The translations under genes were made by a program, and so were the position numbers. The notes beneath the pieces are model-generated. The model saw only the letters and a list, made by a program, of their open reading frames with translations, searched no databases and was not told the origin of the DNA. Source: Luminiphilus syltensis NOR5-1B (GTDB lineage Bacteria; Pseudomonadota; Gammaproteobacteria; Pseudomonadales; Halieaceae). From it: 64,000 nucleotides of DNA. Positions within the stretch are counted from its first letter, which is position 1. Each line of letters starts with the position of its first letter. Below are positions 20,145 through 28,307 of the stretch, one piece after another. The stretch lies in assembly GCF_000158175.1 (NCBI RefSeq), contig NZ_DS999411.1, positions 964,596 through 1,028,595 of the forward strand. Direction: 5' to 3'.

Positions 20145-21495
20145 TCTAGCGATACTGCTTTTTGCCTCGATCTGCGTACTTTTGATGCTGGGCTTCCCGG
20201 TAGCACTCACCCTGGCCGGCACTGCACTGGGCTTTGCTGGCCTGGGCATTATTCTTGAGCTGTTCGATGCAAGCTACTTCAATGCGTTGCCCGGGCGAAT
20301 TTTTGGCACCATGAACAACACGATCCTGGTCGCTGTGCCGTTATTTATTTTCATGGGCAATGTGTTGGAAAGGGCTCGGGTGGCCGAAGAATTGCTCATT
20401 AATATGGCGCGTTTGTTCGGTCGACGACCCGGCGGCATTGGTGTCTCGGTCATTATCGTCGGAGCACTACTTGCTGCCAGTACCGGCATTGTTGGCGCCA
20501 CCGTGGTGACTATGGCGCTGCTTTCCCTGCCCAGTATGTTGAAAGCCGGCTACCGGACAACATTGGCAACAGGGACGATTTGCGCCACGGGCACGCTGGG
20601 CCAGATCATCCCGCCATCGATCGCGTTGGTACTGCTGGGTGATATCATGGCAACGGCCAATCAGCAGGCCCAGCTGAGTGGTGCCAGCACAACAGGCACC
20701 GTCTCGGTAGGCGATCTCTTTGTCGGTGCACTGATTCCCGGACTGATACTGGTAGGACTCTACATACTGTACGTTTTGGCCGTTGCTCGATTCAAGCCGG
20801 AGGCGGCGCCCCCCGCCGAATCAGAGGCGGTCTCACTCGGTGCGCTGCTGCATGGACTCATCCCCCCGGTTTTGCTTATGAGCCTGGTGCTGGGATCGAT
20901 CCTCCTTGGGGCCGCAACGCCGACCGAGGCCGCCGGAGTTGGCGCCGTATGTGCCCTCGCGCTAGCGGCATCCCGGGGAGAGTTATCAATCGCCATGGTC
21001 CGCGATGCTGCCCAATCGACGGTACGCATCACCAGTATGGTGTTCACCATTCTGATCGGTGCGGCTGTGTTTTCGCTGGTATTTCGTGGCCTCGGCGGAG
21101 ATGTGGTCATCGAGGAGTTCTTCACCACTATGGAGGGTGGTCCCACCGCAGCGCTACTGCTGGTGATGCTCGGAATCTTCCTGCTGGGCTTTATCCTCGA
21201 TTTTATTGAAATCACCTTTGTTGTCGTGCCCCTTGTGGGGCCTATTCTTATCGCCCTGGGCTTCGACCCCATCTGGCTTGCCATCATGATCGCCATCAAC
21301 CTGCAGACGTCGTTTTTGACCCCACCCTTTGGTTTCGCCCTTTTTTATCTTCGCGGGGTTGCGGACGCTTCAGTACCCACGGGAGCCATATACCGCGGTG
21401 TTGTACCCTTCATCGTTATCCAGTTAGGCCTTTTATTCACACTTTGGCTGTTCCCGGCACTGGCCACGTGGTTGCCAAAGCTGGTTGCTGGATGA
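20128..21495 (+). CDS. dctM: TRAP transporter large permease (DctM type)
   Basis: The 455-residue protein is highly hydrophobic with about 12 membrane segments and the DctM motifs RIFGTMNNTILVAVPLFIFMG (in part: FGTMNNTILVAVPLF), GTLGQIIPPSIALVLLGD and NLQTSFLTPPFGFALFYLRG (in part: QTSFLTPPFGFALFY). It is the sodium- or proton-coupled import channel for a carboxylate-type solute. Candidate starts are ATG 20128 or 20131 inside the dctQ end; GTG 20119 is less likely. Confidence 0.94.
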   Translation: MMGGGDLAILLFASICVLLMLGFPVALTLAGTALGFAGLGIILELFDASYFNALPGRIFGTMNNTILVAVPLFIFMGNVLERARVAEELLINMARLFGRRPGGIGVSVIIVGALLAASTGIVGATVVTMALLSLPSMLKAGYRTTLATGTICATGTLGQIIPPSIALVLLGDIMATANQQAQLSGASTTGTVSVGDLFVGALIPGLILVGLYILYVLAVARFKPEAAPPAESEAVSLGALLHGLIPPVLLMSLVLGSILLGAATPTEAAGVGAVCALALAASRGELSIAMVRDAAQSTVRITSMVFTILIGAAVFSLVFRGLGGDVVIEEFFTTMEGGPTAALLLVMLGIFLLGFILDFIEITFVVVPLVGPILIALGFDPIWLAIMIAINLQTSFLTPPFGFALFYLRGVADASVPTGAIYRGVVPFIVIQLGLLFTLWLFPALATWLPKLVAG

Positions 21496-21573
21496 AGTTA
21501 GGGTAGACTCCAGCCACCAAGCCCTTTAAAAATTGCGCTCCACTACTTCCGAAGCCACCGAGATCGAGAAGTC

Positions 21574-21969
21574 ATGCAGGATATTGACAGTACGCCGACG
21601 CCACAGGGCGACCTGGCCTTACAGACAATTGCCATGCCCAAGGATACCAACGCCAGTGGCGACATCTTTGGCGGCTGGTTGTTATCACAGATGGATCTGG
21701 CGGGGGCCATCACGGCCGAAGAAACCGCAGGCCGCAGAATAGCAACCGTCGCCATCGAAGGTATGGCCTTTCTCACCCCCGTTCACGTCGGAGCGGTGGT
21801 CAGCTGCTACTGTGACGTTATCGAAATCGGGCGAAGTTCAATGCGAATCGTGGTCGAAGTCTGGATCAATTCCCGACACGACGGAGAGCCCATAAAAGTG
21901 ACCGAAGGTATCTTCGTTTTTGTGGCCATCGATGAAAACGGGCGGACGCGGCACATTAATCCCGATTAG
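21574..21969 (+). CDS. yciA: acyl-CoA thioesterase of YciA type
   Basis: The 131-residue hotdog-fold protein shows TIAMPKDTNASGDIFGGWLLSQMD (in part: MPKDTNASGDIFGGWL), with the catalytic Asp after NASG, and VAIEGMAFLTPVHVGAVV, both typical of YciA. It hydrolyses a broad range of acyl-CoAs to free acids. It sits between the TRAP permeases and the convergent dctP, overlapping dctP by 14 bases; whether it is functionally tied to the transporter is unknown. Confidence 0.93.
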   Translation: MQDIDSTPTPQGDLALQTIAMPKDTNASGDIFGGWLLSQMDLAGAITAEETAGRRIATVAIEGMAFLTPVHVGAVVSCYCDVIEIGRSSMRIVVEVWINSRHDGEPIKVTEGIFVFVAIDENGRTRHINPD

Positions 21970-23128
21970 CCTGCCCCGCACCCGGAGAAGTGGAACCTGA
22001 AACTTCCGCGCGAAGATTCAGATAAGCCCGCTCGGAAATATCGTGATAAGCAGTGACCTGCTGCTCGAACTCCCGATAAGACGCCTCAATACGATTGGCA
22101 AGCGGGCTGGTTTTGGCCATGCGCAACCGAGCATTTAGCGCTTCAGCATAAAGCGCTTCCACTACCGATGGCGGCAGCTCCCGGAGCTTGGTGCCGTCGG
22201 CAATCAGTGATTGCAGCGCCTCGTTATTACGCGCGGTATAAAAATCGAGGGTATCCTGATTTACCGCCCGTGCAGCGCCCTCAATAATGGCCCTTAGGTC
22301 GTCAGGAAGGCCTGCGTACACGTCGCCGTTAATCGTTATTTCCAGAATCGTGCCGGGCTCGTGCCAGCCCGGATAATAATAATATTCCGCCACATCCTGT
22401 AGGCCCATGGTGCGGTCATTGAACGGACCTACCCATTCAACCGCGTCGATGACCCCGGTTTGCATCGATGTGTAGATCTCGCCGCCGGCAATTCTGACCG
22501 AGCTGCCGCCAATACCACTGAATACCTCACCCGCCATACCGGGAATGCGCATCATCAGACCCTCGACATCGTCGACGGAATTGAGCGCTTTATTGAACCA
22601 GCCCGCCATTTGTACCCCGGTACTGCCCGCGGCGAAGGGAACCAGATTAAATGGGGCATAGAGCTCACGCCACAACTCAAGCCCCCCACCGTAGTGGAGC
22701 CACGCGTTCATTTCCTGGGTCGTCATGCCAAAGGGAATCGCCGTGAAATAAACGGATGCGGGTATCTTTCCTTTCCAATAATACGCCGCGCCATAGCCCA
22801 GCTCGGCGACGCCCTGTGATACCGCATCAAACACCTCGAAAGCCTGAACAATTTCACCGGCACCGTATACCGTAATATCGATGCGGCCGTTGCTCATGGC
22901 GCGCACCCGACGTGCGAACTCCTCAGGTGCAGTGCCCAGCCCGGGAAAATTCTTCGGGAAAGTGGTGACCATCTTCCAGCGATACTGTGCGGCGTCGGCG
23001 GCGTTTCCTGTGTTGGCACCTGTCTTGTCCTGCGCTACACCAGTAACCCAGAGTCCGGTAACCAGCGCCAACAGTGCCAGTAACGCCACCACTACTGCGG
23101 GTAAAATCTGTCTCTCATTCATACCCAT
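21956..23128 (-). CDS. dctP: TRAP transporter periplasmic solute-binding protein (DctP family, TakP-like)
   Basis: The 390-residue protein has an N-terminal hydrophobic signal or anchor (about 8-30, LPAVVVALLALLALVTGLWV) and the DctP fold. Features such as YRWKMVTTFPKNFPGLG, FTAIPFGMTTQEMNAW, MRIPGMAGEVF with the conserved ligand-pairing arginine, and DAVEWVGPFND followed by a YYYYPGWHEPG segment match the TakP-like subgroup that binds alpha-keto acids and related carboxylates; the exact ligand is inference. Starts at 23128 or 23122 are both possible. It begins 6 bases after the uvrD stop on the same strand, away from its permease genes. Confidence 0.9.
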   Translation of the reverse strand: MGMNERQILPAVVVALLALLALVTGLWVTGVAQDKTGANTGNAADAAQYRWKMVTTFPKNFPGLGTAPEEFARRVRAMSNGRIDITVYGAGEIVQAFEVFDAVSQGVAELGYGAAYYWKGKIPASVYFTAIPFGMTTQEMNAWLHYGGGLELWRELYAPFNLVPFAAGSTGVQMAGWFNKALNSVDDVEGLMMRIPGMAGEVFSGIGGSSVRIAGGEIYTSMQTGVIDAVEWVGPFNDRTMGLQDVAEYYYYPGWHEPGTILEITINGDVYAGLPDDLRAIIEGAARAVNQDTLDFYTARNNEALQSLIADGTKLRELPPSVVEALYAEALNARLRMAKTSPLANRIEASYREFEQQVTAYHDISERAYLNLRAEVSGSTSPGAGQANRD

Positions 23129-23134
23129 CGTGCC

Positions 23135-25291
23135 TCATAAGCTCTGCAGGTTCGCGTACTGTAAAACCAACCATTTGCTGCCCTCGGCGAAACTGACTTC
23201 GACCCGCGCATTGGCGCCGCGACCCTCGAAATTAGTGATAATTCCCTCACCAAATACTTGATGTAAGACCCGCTGTCCCAGGCTGACGCCCGCCTCGTCA
23301 TGGGCCCGACTCGGGTCAGGAGCAAACGTGGAAAGCGGGCGAGAAACACTCGACCCAAGACGAACCTCATGGATCAGCTCGGCGGGGATTTCACGCACAA
23401 ATCGCGAGGGGGTGTTGTAGCTCTCGCTGCCATGTAGCCTGCGGCTCTCAGCATAAGTCATCACCAACTGTTGCATAGCGCGGGTAATCCCCACGTAGCA
23501 CAGTCTCCGCTCCTCCTCGAGACGCCCGGGTTCCTCAACGGACATGCGGTGGGGGAAGAGGTTTTCCTCCATCCCTGCTAGAAACACCAGAGGAAACTCC
23601 AGCCCCTTCGCCGAGTGCAAGGTCATCAACTGCACGCTGTCCTCATGAGCCTCGGCCTGTGCGTCACCGGCATCGAGTGCAGCGTTGTCGAGAAACTGCT
23701 GCAACGGAGACAGCGACTCATCCTCGGCAATAAATGTTTTCGCTGCAGACACCAGTTCCTCGAGGTTTTCCACTCGTGCCTGGCCGCGCTCACCTTTTTC
23801 AGCACGATGATAATCCAGCAGCCCGCTCGCATTAATCAGGTGCTCGGTCAGCGCTTCCAAGGAATACGAAAGCGTTGTGGAATCGAGCTCATCAATCAAC
23901 ACCTGAAAGCCTGTGACTGCTGTTAACGCCCGGGTGGTGAGCAGCTTTTGCTCTCTAGCGATGCCAATAGCCGCCCACAGGGATACACCGTGATCGCGGG
24001 CAATCTCACGAAGCTTGTCAATGGTTTTGCTGCCGATACCGCGGGGCGGGGTATTGATCACCCGTTCCAACGCGGGATCATCGGTACGCGTCAGCATCAG
24101 GCGCATATAGGCGAGGGCATTCCGGATCTCCAGGCGCTCATAAAAGCGTTGGCCCCCATAAATCCGATAGGGTAATCCGGCGCGGATCAGCGCCTCCTCC
24201 AGGACCCGGGACTGGGCATTCGAACGATACAGAATCGCCACCGAAGCACGATGGTTTCCATCGTCAATCCACCCCTGAGCACGCTCGACGATAAATCGGG
24301 CCTCATCCTGCTCATTGAACCCCGCATAAAGACTGATGGGCTCGCCACTCTCGCCATCGGTCCAAAGTTGCTTGCCAAGGCGACCAAAGTTGTGGGCGAT
24401 CAGACCATTGGCAGCGCTGAGAATAGTTTGTGTGGACCGATAGTTCTGCTCCAGCCTGACCACGGTAGCGCTTGCGAAGTCCTGCTGGAACCGTTGTATA
24501 TTTTCAATTTTTGCGCCTCGCCAGCCATAGATAGACTGGTCGTCATCACCGACCGCCACCACCGGTATCTGCTCTCCAGCCAGTACCCGGAGCCACGCGT
24601 ACTGTATGGTATTGGTGTCCTGAAACTCATCCACCAGAATCGCCCGAAAACGCCCCTGGTAATGTGCCAGAGTCTCGGGAGAGTTGAGCCACAATTCGTG
24701 GGCCCGGAGCAATAGCTCGGCAAAATCGACCAAACCGCCGCGTTCGCAGGCCGTCTCATAGGCCGAATAGATTGTGAGCATGGTTTTCGCGTACAAATCG
24801 CCGAAGGGCGGCTCGATATGACGTGCCCTGAGCCCCTCGTCTTTTTGGCCATTGATATACCACTGCGCCTGCTTTGGCGGCCATCGAGATTCATCAAGAT
24901 CAAGCTCACGGCAGACACGCTTTACAAGGCGCAACTGGTCATCGCTGTCCAGAATCTGGAAGTTTTGCGGCAGGTTGGCCGCTTTCCAGTGTGCCTTGAG
25001 CAGTCGGTGCGCAAGACCGTGAAAAGTGCCTATCCAGAGTCCATGGGTGGGCAACTGCAACATGGACTCGATGCGACCCCGCATCTCCCGCGCCGCCTTA
25101 TTGGTAAATGTCACCGCCAGTACCGCATTGGGTGAATAATTTTCGGCGCGAATAAGCCAGGCTATGCGATGCACCAGCACTCGCGTCTTGCCGGACCCGG
25201 CCCCGGCGAGCACCAACTGATGGCTAGGCTCGGCCGCTACCGCCTGGCGTTGCGCATCATTGAGCGGGTTGAGAATTTCCGATACATCCAT
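23135..25291 (-). CDS. uvrD: DNA helicase II
   Basis: UvrD unwinds DNA in mismatch and nucleotide excision repair. The 718-residue protein has superfamily-1 helicase motifs in order: LNDAQRQAVAAEP, AGAGSGKTRVL (Walker A), VDEFQDTN, VGDDDQSIYGWRGAK, VRLEQNYRSTQTIL, LMTLHSAKGLEFPLVFLAGMEE (in part: LMTLHSAKGLEFPLVF) and YVGITRA. The C-terminal tail has the Tudor-like segment VLHQVFGEGIITNFEGRG. Length matches E. coli UvrD (720). dctP follows immediately on the same strand. Confidence 0.97.
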   Translation of the reverse strand: MDVSEILNPLNDAQRQAVAAEPSHQLVLAGAGSGKTRVLVHRIAWLIRAENYSPNAVLAVTFTNKAAREMRGRIESMLQLPTHGLWIGTFHGLAHRLLKAHWKAANLPQNFQILDSDDQLRLVKRVCRELDLDESRWPPKQAQWYINGQKDEGLRARHIEPPFGDLYAKTMLTIYSAYETACERGGLVDFAELLLRAHELWLNSPETLAHYQGRFRAILVDEFQDTNTIQYAWLRVLAGEQIPVVAVGDDDQSIYGWRGAKIENIQRFQQDFASATVVRLEQNYRSTQTILSAANGLIAHNFGRLGKQLWTDGESGEPISLYAGFNEQDEARFIVERAQGWIDDGNHRASVAILYRSNAQSRVLEEALIRAGLPYRIYGGQRFYERLEIRNALAYMRLMLTRTDDPALERVINTPPRGIGSKTIDKLREIARDHGVSLWAAIGIAREQKLLTTRALTAVTGFQVLIDELDSTTLSYSLEALTEHLINASGLLDYHRAEKGERGQARVENLEELVSAAKTFIAEDESLSPLQQFLDNAALDAGDAQAEAHEDSVQLMTLHSAKGLEFPLVFLAGMEENLFPHRMSVEEPGRLEEERRLCYVGITRAMQQLVMTYAESRRLHGSESYNTPSRFVREIPAELIHEVRLGSSVSRPLSTFAPDPSRAHDEAGVSLGQRVLHQVFGEGIITNFEGRGANARVEVSFAEGSKWLVLQYANLQSL

Positions 25292-25416
25292 AGCGGCAGT
25301 TTACCGAAAAAAGCACGACGAACTCCCGCGCTAATGTGGATATTTAACGGTGAAAACGGTACACCTAGAGCTTTGATGTAATTGACCCTGATCTAGTGGG
25401 CAACGAGGGCAGGCAA

Positions 25417-27132
25417 GTGAACGATAAATATGACGACGACGATCAGGAAGCGGATATAAGCGGCAGCGCGTCGCCGACCGATTCCGACGCCAACCGTCGC
25501 GATCCCAGCGATGACGCGGACCCCACTTCGCCCTCAGCGGACGACTCTCTCAAGGTCGAATCTGATACCCGCGAGGATGGAGACCTGGTGCCGGACAGCT
25601 GGTTGGAGGAGCCCACCTCGGCCCCGGGTCCCGATGCTTTGGACACGGCGTCTGACTGGGACGATCAATCCGAAGACCCGTCATACAGTGCCGCGGATTG
25701 GAATGAAGAGTCGGAAGACGATGATCCTCTTTTTGAGCCGAGACCGGCGAATACACCCAAAACGCCGCTCGGTATCGACTCTCCCTGGTTTGACGACCCC
25801 GACCTCGACGATGAGGATGTAGACGACGACAACGACGACCACCTTTATGTTTCCCCCTTTGATGACGAGTTCGAGGCCGATCCGGCGCCCGAGCCTCCGG
25901 CGACCGATTTGGACGACGCCACCACGACAATGGCAGACGTGGCCGACAGCCCAGACGCCTCTCCCGATGCTGAGCCCACAATGGGCGACAGCGATGAGGA
26001 CCTCCTGACCACAATCCCCATTGCAGGCGCCGAAGAGCCGTTGCAAAAAGGTGCGGAGGCCATTCTCACTGACCACCGGCATACGGGTGATGAGGGTAAT
26101 AAGCGTAAATTCCCGCTCTGGTCAGTCATTATTTTGATTGCCGCGCTGGTGTTAGTGGGCATCGGCGGCTGGGGCGCCTATACCGAGCGCACCGCGCTGA
26201 AGTCACAGGTCAGCGCGCTGGAGAAACAGCCATCCGCTGACGGGCTCGCCGCTGCCGAGGAGCGCGAGCTGATCACTGAAAACGCTGCCCTGAAGCGTCA
26301 GTTATCAGACCTGCAACGGGAATATCGCTCAGTGCTCGAAGAACTCGAGACCACCAGAGCAGCCGCAAACGTATCGGAGGCCATCGCCACTACCTCGGAA
26401 GATAACGACAATATGGTGCCGGCTAGTGCGACGAGCAGCACCGGAGATACAGCGAAGGCGGAAACCGGATCCTCTGAAACGCCAAAAGTGCAGCAGATAC
26501 CCAGAGCCGCGATCGATTCCGGCACCTGGTTCGTCAACATCGCCAGCTATAACACGCTGGAGGCCGCCGAGACCCTCGCCGCCGTCATTGCGGACAGTGG
26601 CGTCGATATTTTTGTGCAGAAAGCCATTGTTAATAGCAATACCGTTTTCCGGGTTCGAGCTATCGGTTTTGAGAGTCGGGCAGCCGCGAAAACCGCGGGG
26701 GAGCGAGTGGCTGAGACGCTCAACACCGGCCCCTTATGGGTAGGCCAGTGGCAGCCCGAGGAGGTGGATGCGATCGAAGGCGTTGTTATCGATCCCGAGA
26801 CGGTTGAGGCTGGCACCTCCGCCAACGCACAACCCACAGCGGCGGTATCAGGTGGAAGCTCATCGTCGGGAGCTGCCCTGCGCGAACCTCGACTTGGCGG
26901 GGGATGGTTTATTTATATCGATACCTTTTCCACCGGAGTGGAAGCCGATCGTCAGGCACGCGCACTGCGTGATTCCGGGTTCGAGGCAAAAGTCGCAGTT
27001 GAGGCAAGACGCGGAGAATTGTTTTATCGTGTACAGGTGGTTGGTATTAAAAGCGAGGAGCAGGGCCAGAAAACGATGGCTGCAATCAACCAGGCCCTCG
27101 ACTTACCCAACCTTCAGTTACGTCGTTACTGA
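25417..27132 (+). CDS. membrane protein with acidic disordered N-terminus and two SPOR domains
   Basis: With the GTG at 25417 (after GAGGGCAGG) this encodes 571 residues; GTG at 25396 would add 7. Residues 1-225 are extremely rich in Asp/Glu/Ser/Pro and look disordered. A basic stop (NKRKF) precedes one membrane segment (about 233-255), then a coiled coil (about 260-320), a Ser/Thr linker and two SPOR-like domains (about 370-450, WFVNIASYNTLEAAETLA; about 498-571, GGWFIYIDTFSTGVEADRQA). SPOR domains bind denuded glycan strands at division septa, so an FtsN/DamX-like envelope role is reasonable inference. The acidic region would be cytoplasmic. Divergent from uvrD; followed by a small periplasmic protein gene after 27 bases. 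Confidence 0.82.
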   Translation: MNDKYDDDDQEADISGSASPTDSDANRRDPSDDADPTSPSADDSLKVESDTREDGDLVPDSWLEEPTSAPGPDALDTASDWDDQSEDPSYSAADWNEESEDDDPLFEPRPANTPKTPLGIDSPWFDDPDLDDEDVDDDNDDHLYVSPFDDEFEADPAPEPPATDLDDATTTMADVADSPDASPDAEPTMGDSDEDLLTTIPIAGAEEPLQKGAEAILTDHRHTGDEGNKRKFPLWSVIILIAALVLVGIGGWGAYTERTALKSQVSALEKQPSADGLAAAEERELITENAALKRQLSDLQREYRSVLEELETTRAAANVSEAIATTSEDNDNMVPASATSSTGDTAKAETGSSETPKVQQIPRAAIDSGTWFVNIASYNTLEAAETLAAVIADSGVDIFVQKAIVNSNTVFRVRAIGFESRAAAKTAGERVAETLNTGPLWVGQWQPEEVDAIEGVVIDPETVEAGTSANAQPTAAVSGGSSSSGAALREPRLGGGWFIYIDTFSTGVEADRQARALRDSGFEAKVAVEARRGELFYRVQVVGIKSEEQGQKTMAAINQALDLPNLQLRRY

Positions 27133-27159
27133 AACCCACTGATAAGAGAGAATCTACCC

Positions 27160-27531
27160 ATGAAAACGTTGACAACCCCCTTTTTGGCCATCGCCCTTAT
27201 GGCGGCCAGCCCCGCGTTTGCGGATGACTGCGAAGCGCCTGAGGCACCCACGCTGCCGGATGGTAGCTCCGCCAGTATGGAAGAAATGGTAGCCGGCCAA
27301 GGCGCGATAAAAGCGTTCCAGGCCGAGAGCGGCGAATACCGCACCTGTCTTGATACAGAGATTGCTGCCGCTCAAAAGCGCGTAAAAAAGGGTGACGAGG
27401 ACGACAAAGCCGAAGCGGCCGCCGCGTTTGAAGCGGCAACGGAGGCCTATAACGCATCGGTCGCGACTGAAGAGAAGCTCGCCGAGGATTTCAATACAGC
27501 GATTCGCGCGTTCAAGGCAGCCAACCCGTAG
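27160..27531 (+). CDS. small exported alanine/glutamate-rich protein of unknown function
   Basis: The 123-residue protein has a clear signal peptide with cleavage after SPAFA, giving a mature protein starting DDCEAPEAP. Two cysteines (in DDCEAP and YRTCLD) could form a disulphide. The mature part is rich in Ala, Glu and Lys and predicted helical (about 50-120). Function is not recognised. AGAGAGAA just upstream of the ATG provides a ribosome binding site. It follows the SPOR gene by 27 bases and ends before a terminator-like hairpin, so the two form a likely unit. Confidence 0.75.
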   Translation: MKTLTTPFLAIALMAASPAFADDCEAPEAPTLPDGSSASMEEMVAGQGAIKAFQAESGEYRTCLDTEIAAAQKRVKKGDEDDKAEAAAAFEAATEAYNASVATEEKLAEDFNTAIRAFKAANP

Positions 27532-27553
27532 CGGTAACACCTAACCGTCAATC

Positions 27554-27586
27554 AGGGTCTTTGTGATCCATCTCAGACCCTTTTTC
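27554..27586 (+). terminator. probable rho-independent terminator after the SPOR operon
   Basis: AGGGTCT (27554-27560) pairs with AGACCCT (27575-27581), leaving a 14-base loop, followed by TTTT and a C run. The stem is 7 bp and the T tract short, so strength is moderate. It lies 22 bases after the small periplasmic protein stop. Confidence 0.6.
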
Positions 27587-27716
27587 CCCCTGTCCCGTCA
27601 GTTGCTAAACCGATAGGCCGTTTTTTCGCCGAGCAGGGCGTTGACGACCCGCAAAAATCTCGGATATCGGTTTCCAACCGCTGTTTAAACAGGTAGGGAT
27701 AAGCGGAGCTTAGATT

Positions 27717-28202
27717 ATGAGAGACTGCAATGGTTGTACCGCCTGCTGCGAGGGTTGGCTGTACGACAAGTCGATGGAGCTCAGACCCGGCTCTTCATGT
27801 CGGCATCTCAAAGAAAACGGCTGTGGCATTTACGAAACGCGGCCAGAAAAGCCCTGCAGAACCTTTCGCTGTGCCTGGCTACAACAACCCGAGATCTTCC
27901 CTGAGGAAATGCGGCCGGATCGGAGTGGAGCGATTGTCATTACCGATCGCGACTGGTACGAGTGGAAGGTGATTCGCGCCATTCCAACCGGACCCGAAGT
28001 GCCACCCGAAACTCTCGAGTGGTTGCGCCAGCGCGCCATGGAGCAGAAAGCCCCCCTGATCTTCAAGGAGTTTCATTTAGAAAACGGCGAGTACACCGGG
28101 GTTGCTGAAAAAGCCATGGGACCACCCGAGTTTACGGCGGAGGCCAAGACCAGGGTCCATATGGGTGACGTTTTCTGGGATATGGCGGAGGACGTCGAAT
28201 AG
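27717..28202 (+). CDS. YkgJ-family cysteine cluster protein
   Basis: The 161-residue protein begins CNGCTACCEGW, the CxxCxxCC hallmark, followed by SSCRHL, NGCGIYETRPEKPCRTFRC; this arrangement of eight or so cysteines is the Fe-S or zinc-binding YkgJ/FliB type (UPF0153). Members are often predicted oxidoreductase or metal-binding proteins with no assigned reaction. No signal peptide, so cytoplasmic. The region between 27587 and 27716 has no gene; the ATG is preceded by GCGGAG. The next gene starts about 105 bases later. Confidence 0.85.
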   Translation: MRDCNGCTACCEGWLYDKSMELRPGSSCRHLKENGCGIYETRPEKPCRTFRCAWLQQPEIFPEEMRPDRSGAIVITDRDWYEWKVIRAIPTGPEVPPETLEWLRQRAMEQKAPLIFKEFHLENGEYTGVAEKAMGPPEFTAEAKTRVHMGDVFWDMAEDVE

Positions 28203-28266
28203 ATCACTATCGATATCACCCTCATCATTGGTCGGGCTCAACCCGCTCTTTTCGCTGATCGACCTT

Positions 28267-28279
28267 AGCCAATTTGGCT
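28267..28279. promoter_or_regulatory. short palindrome upstream of the amidohydrolase operon
   Basis: AGCCAA-T-TTGGCT (28267-28279) is a perfect 6-1-6 palindrome 29 bases before the first amidohydrolase ATG. It may be an operator for the four-gene operon; no evidence beyond symmetry and position. Confidence 0.3.
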
Positions 28280-28307
28280 GGATAACTATACGGGGCTGTC
28301 ACTGGTA

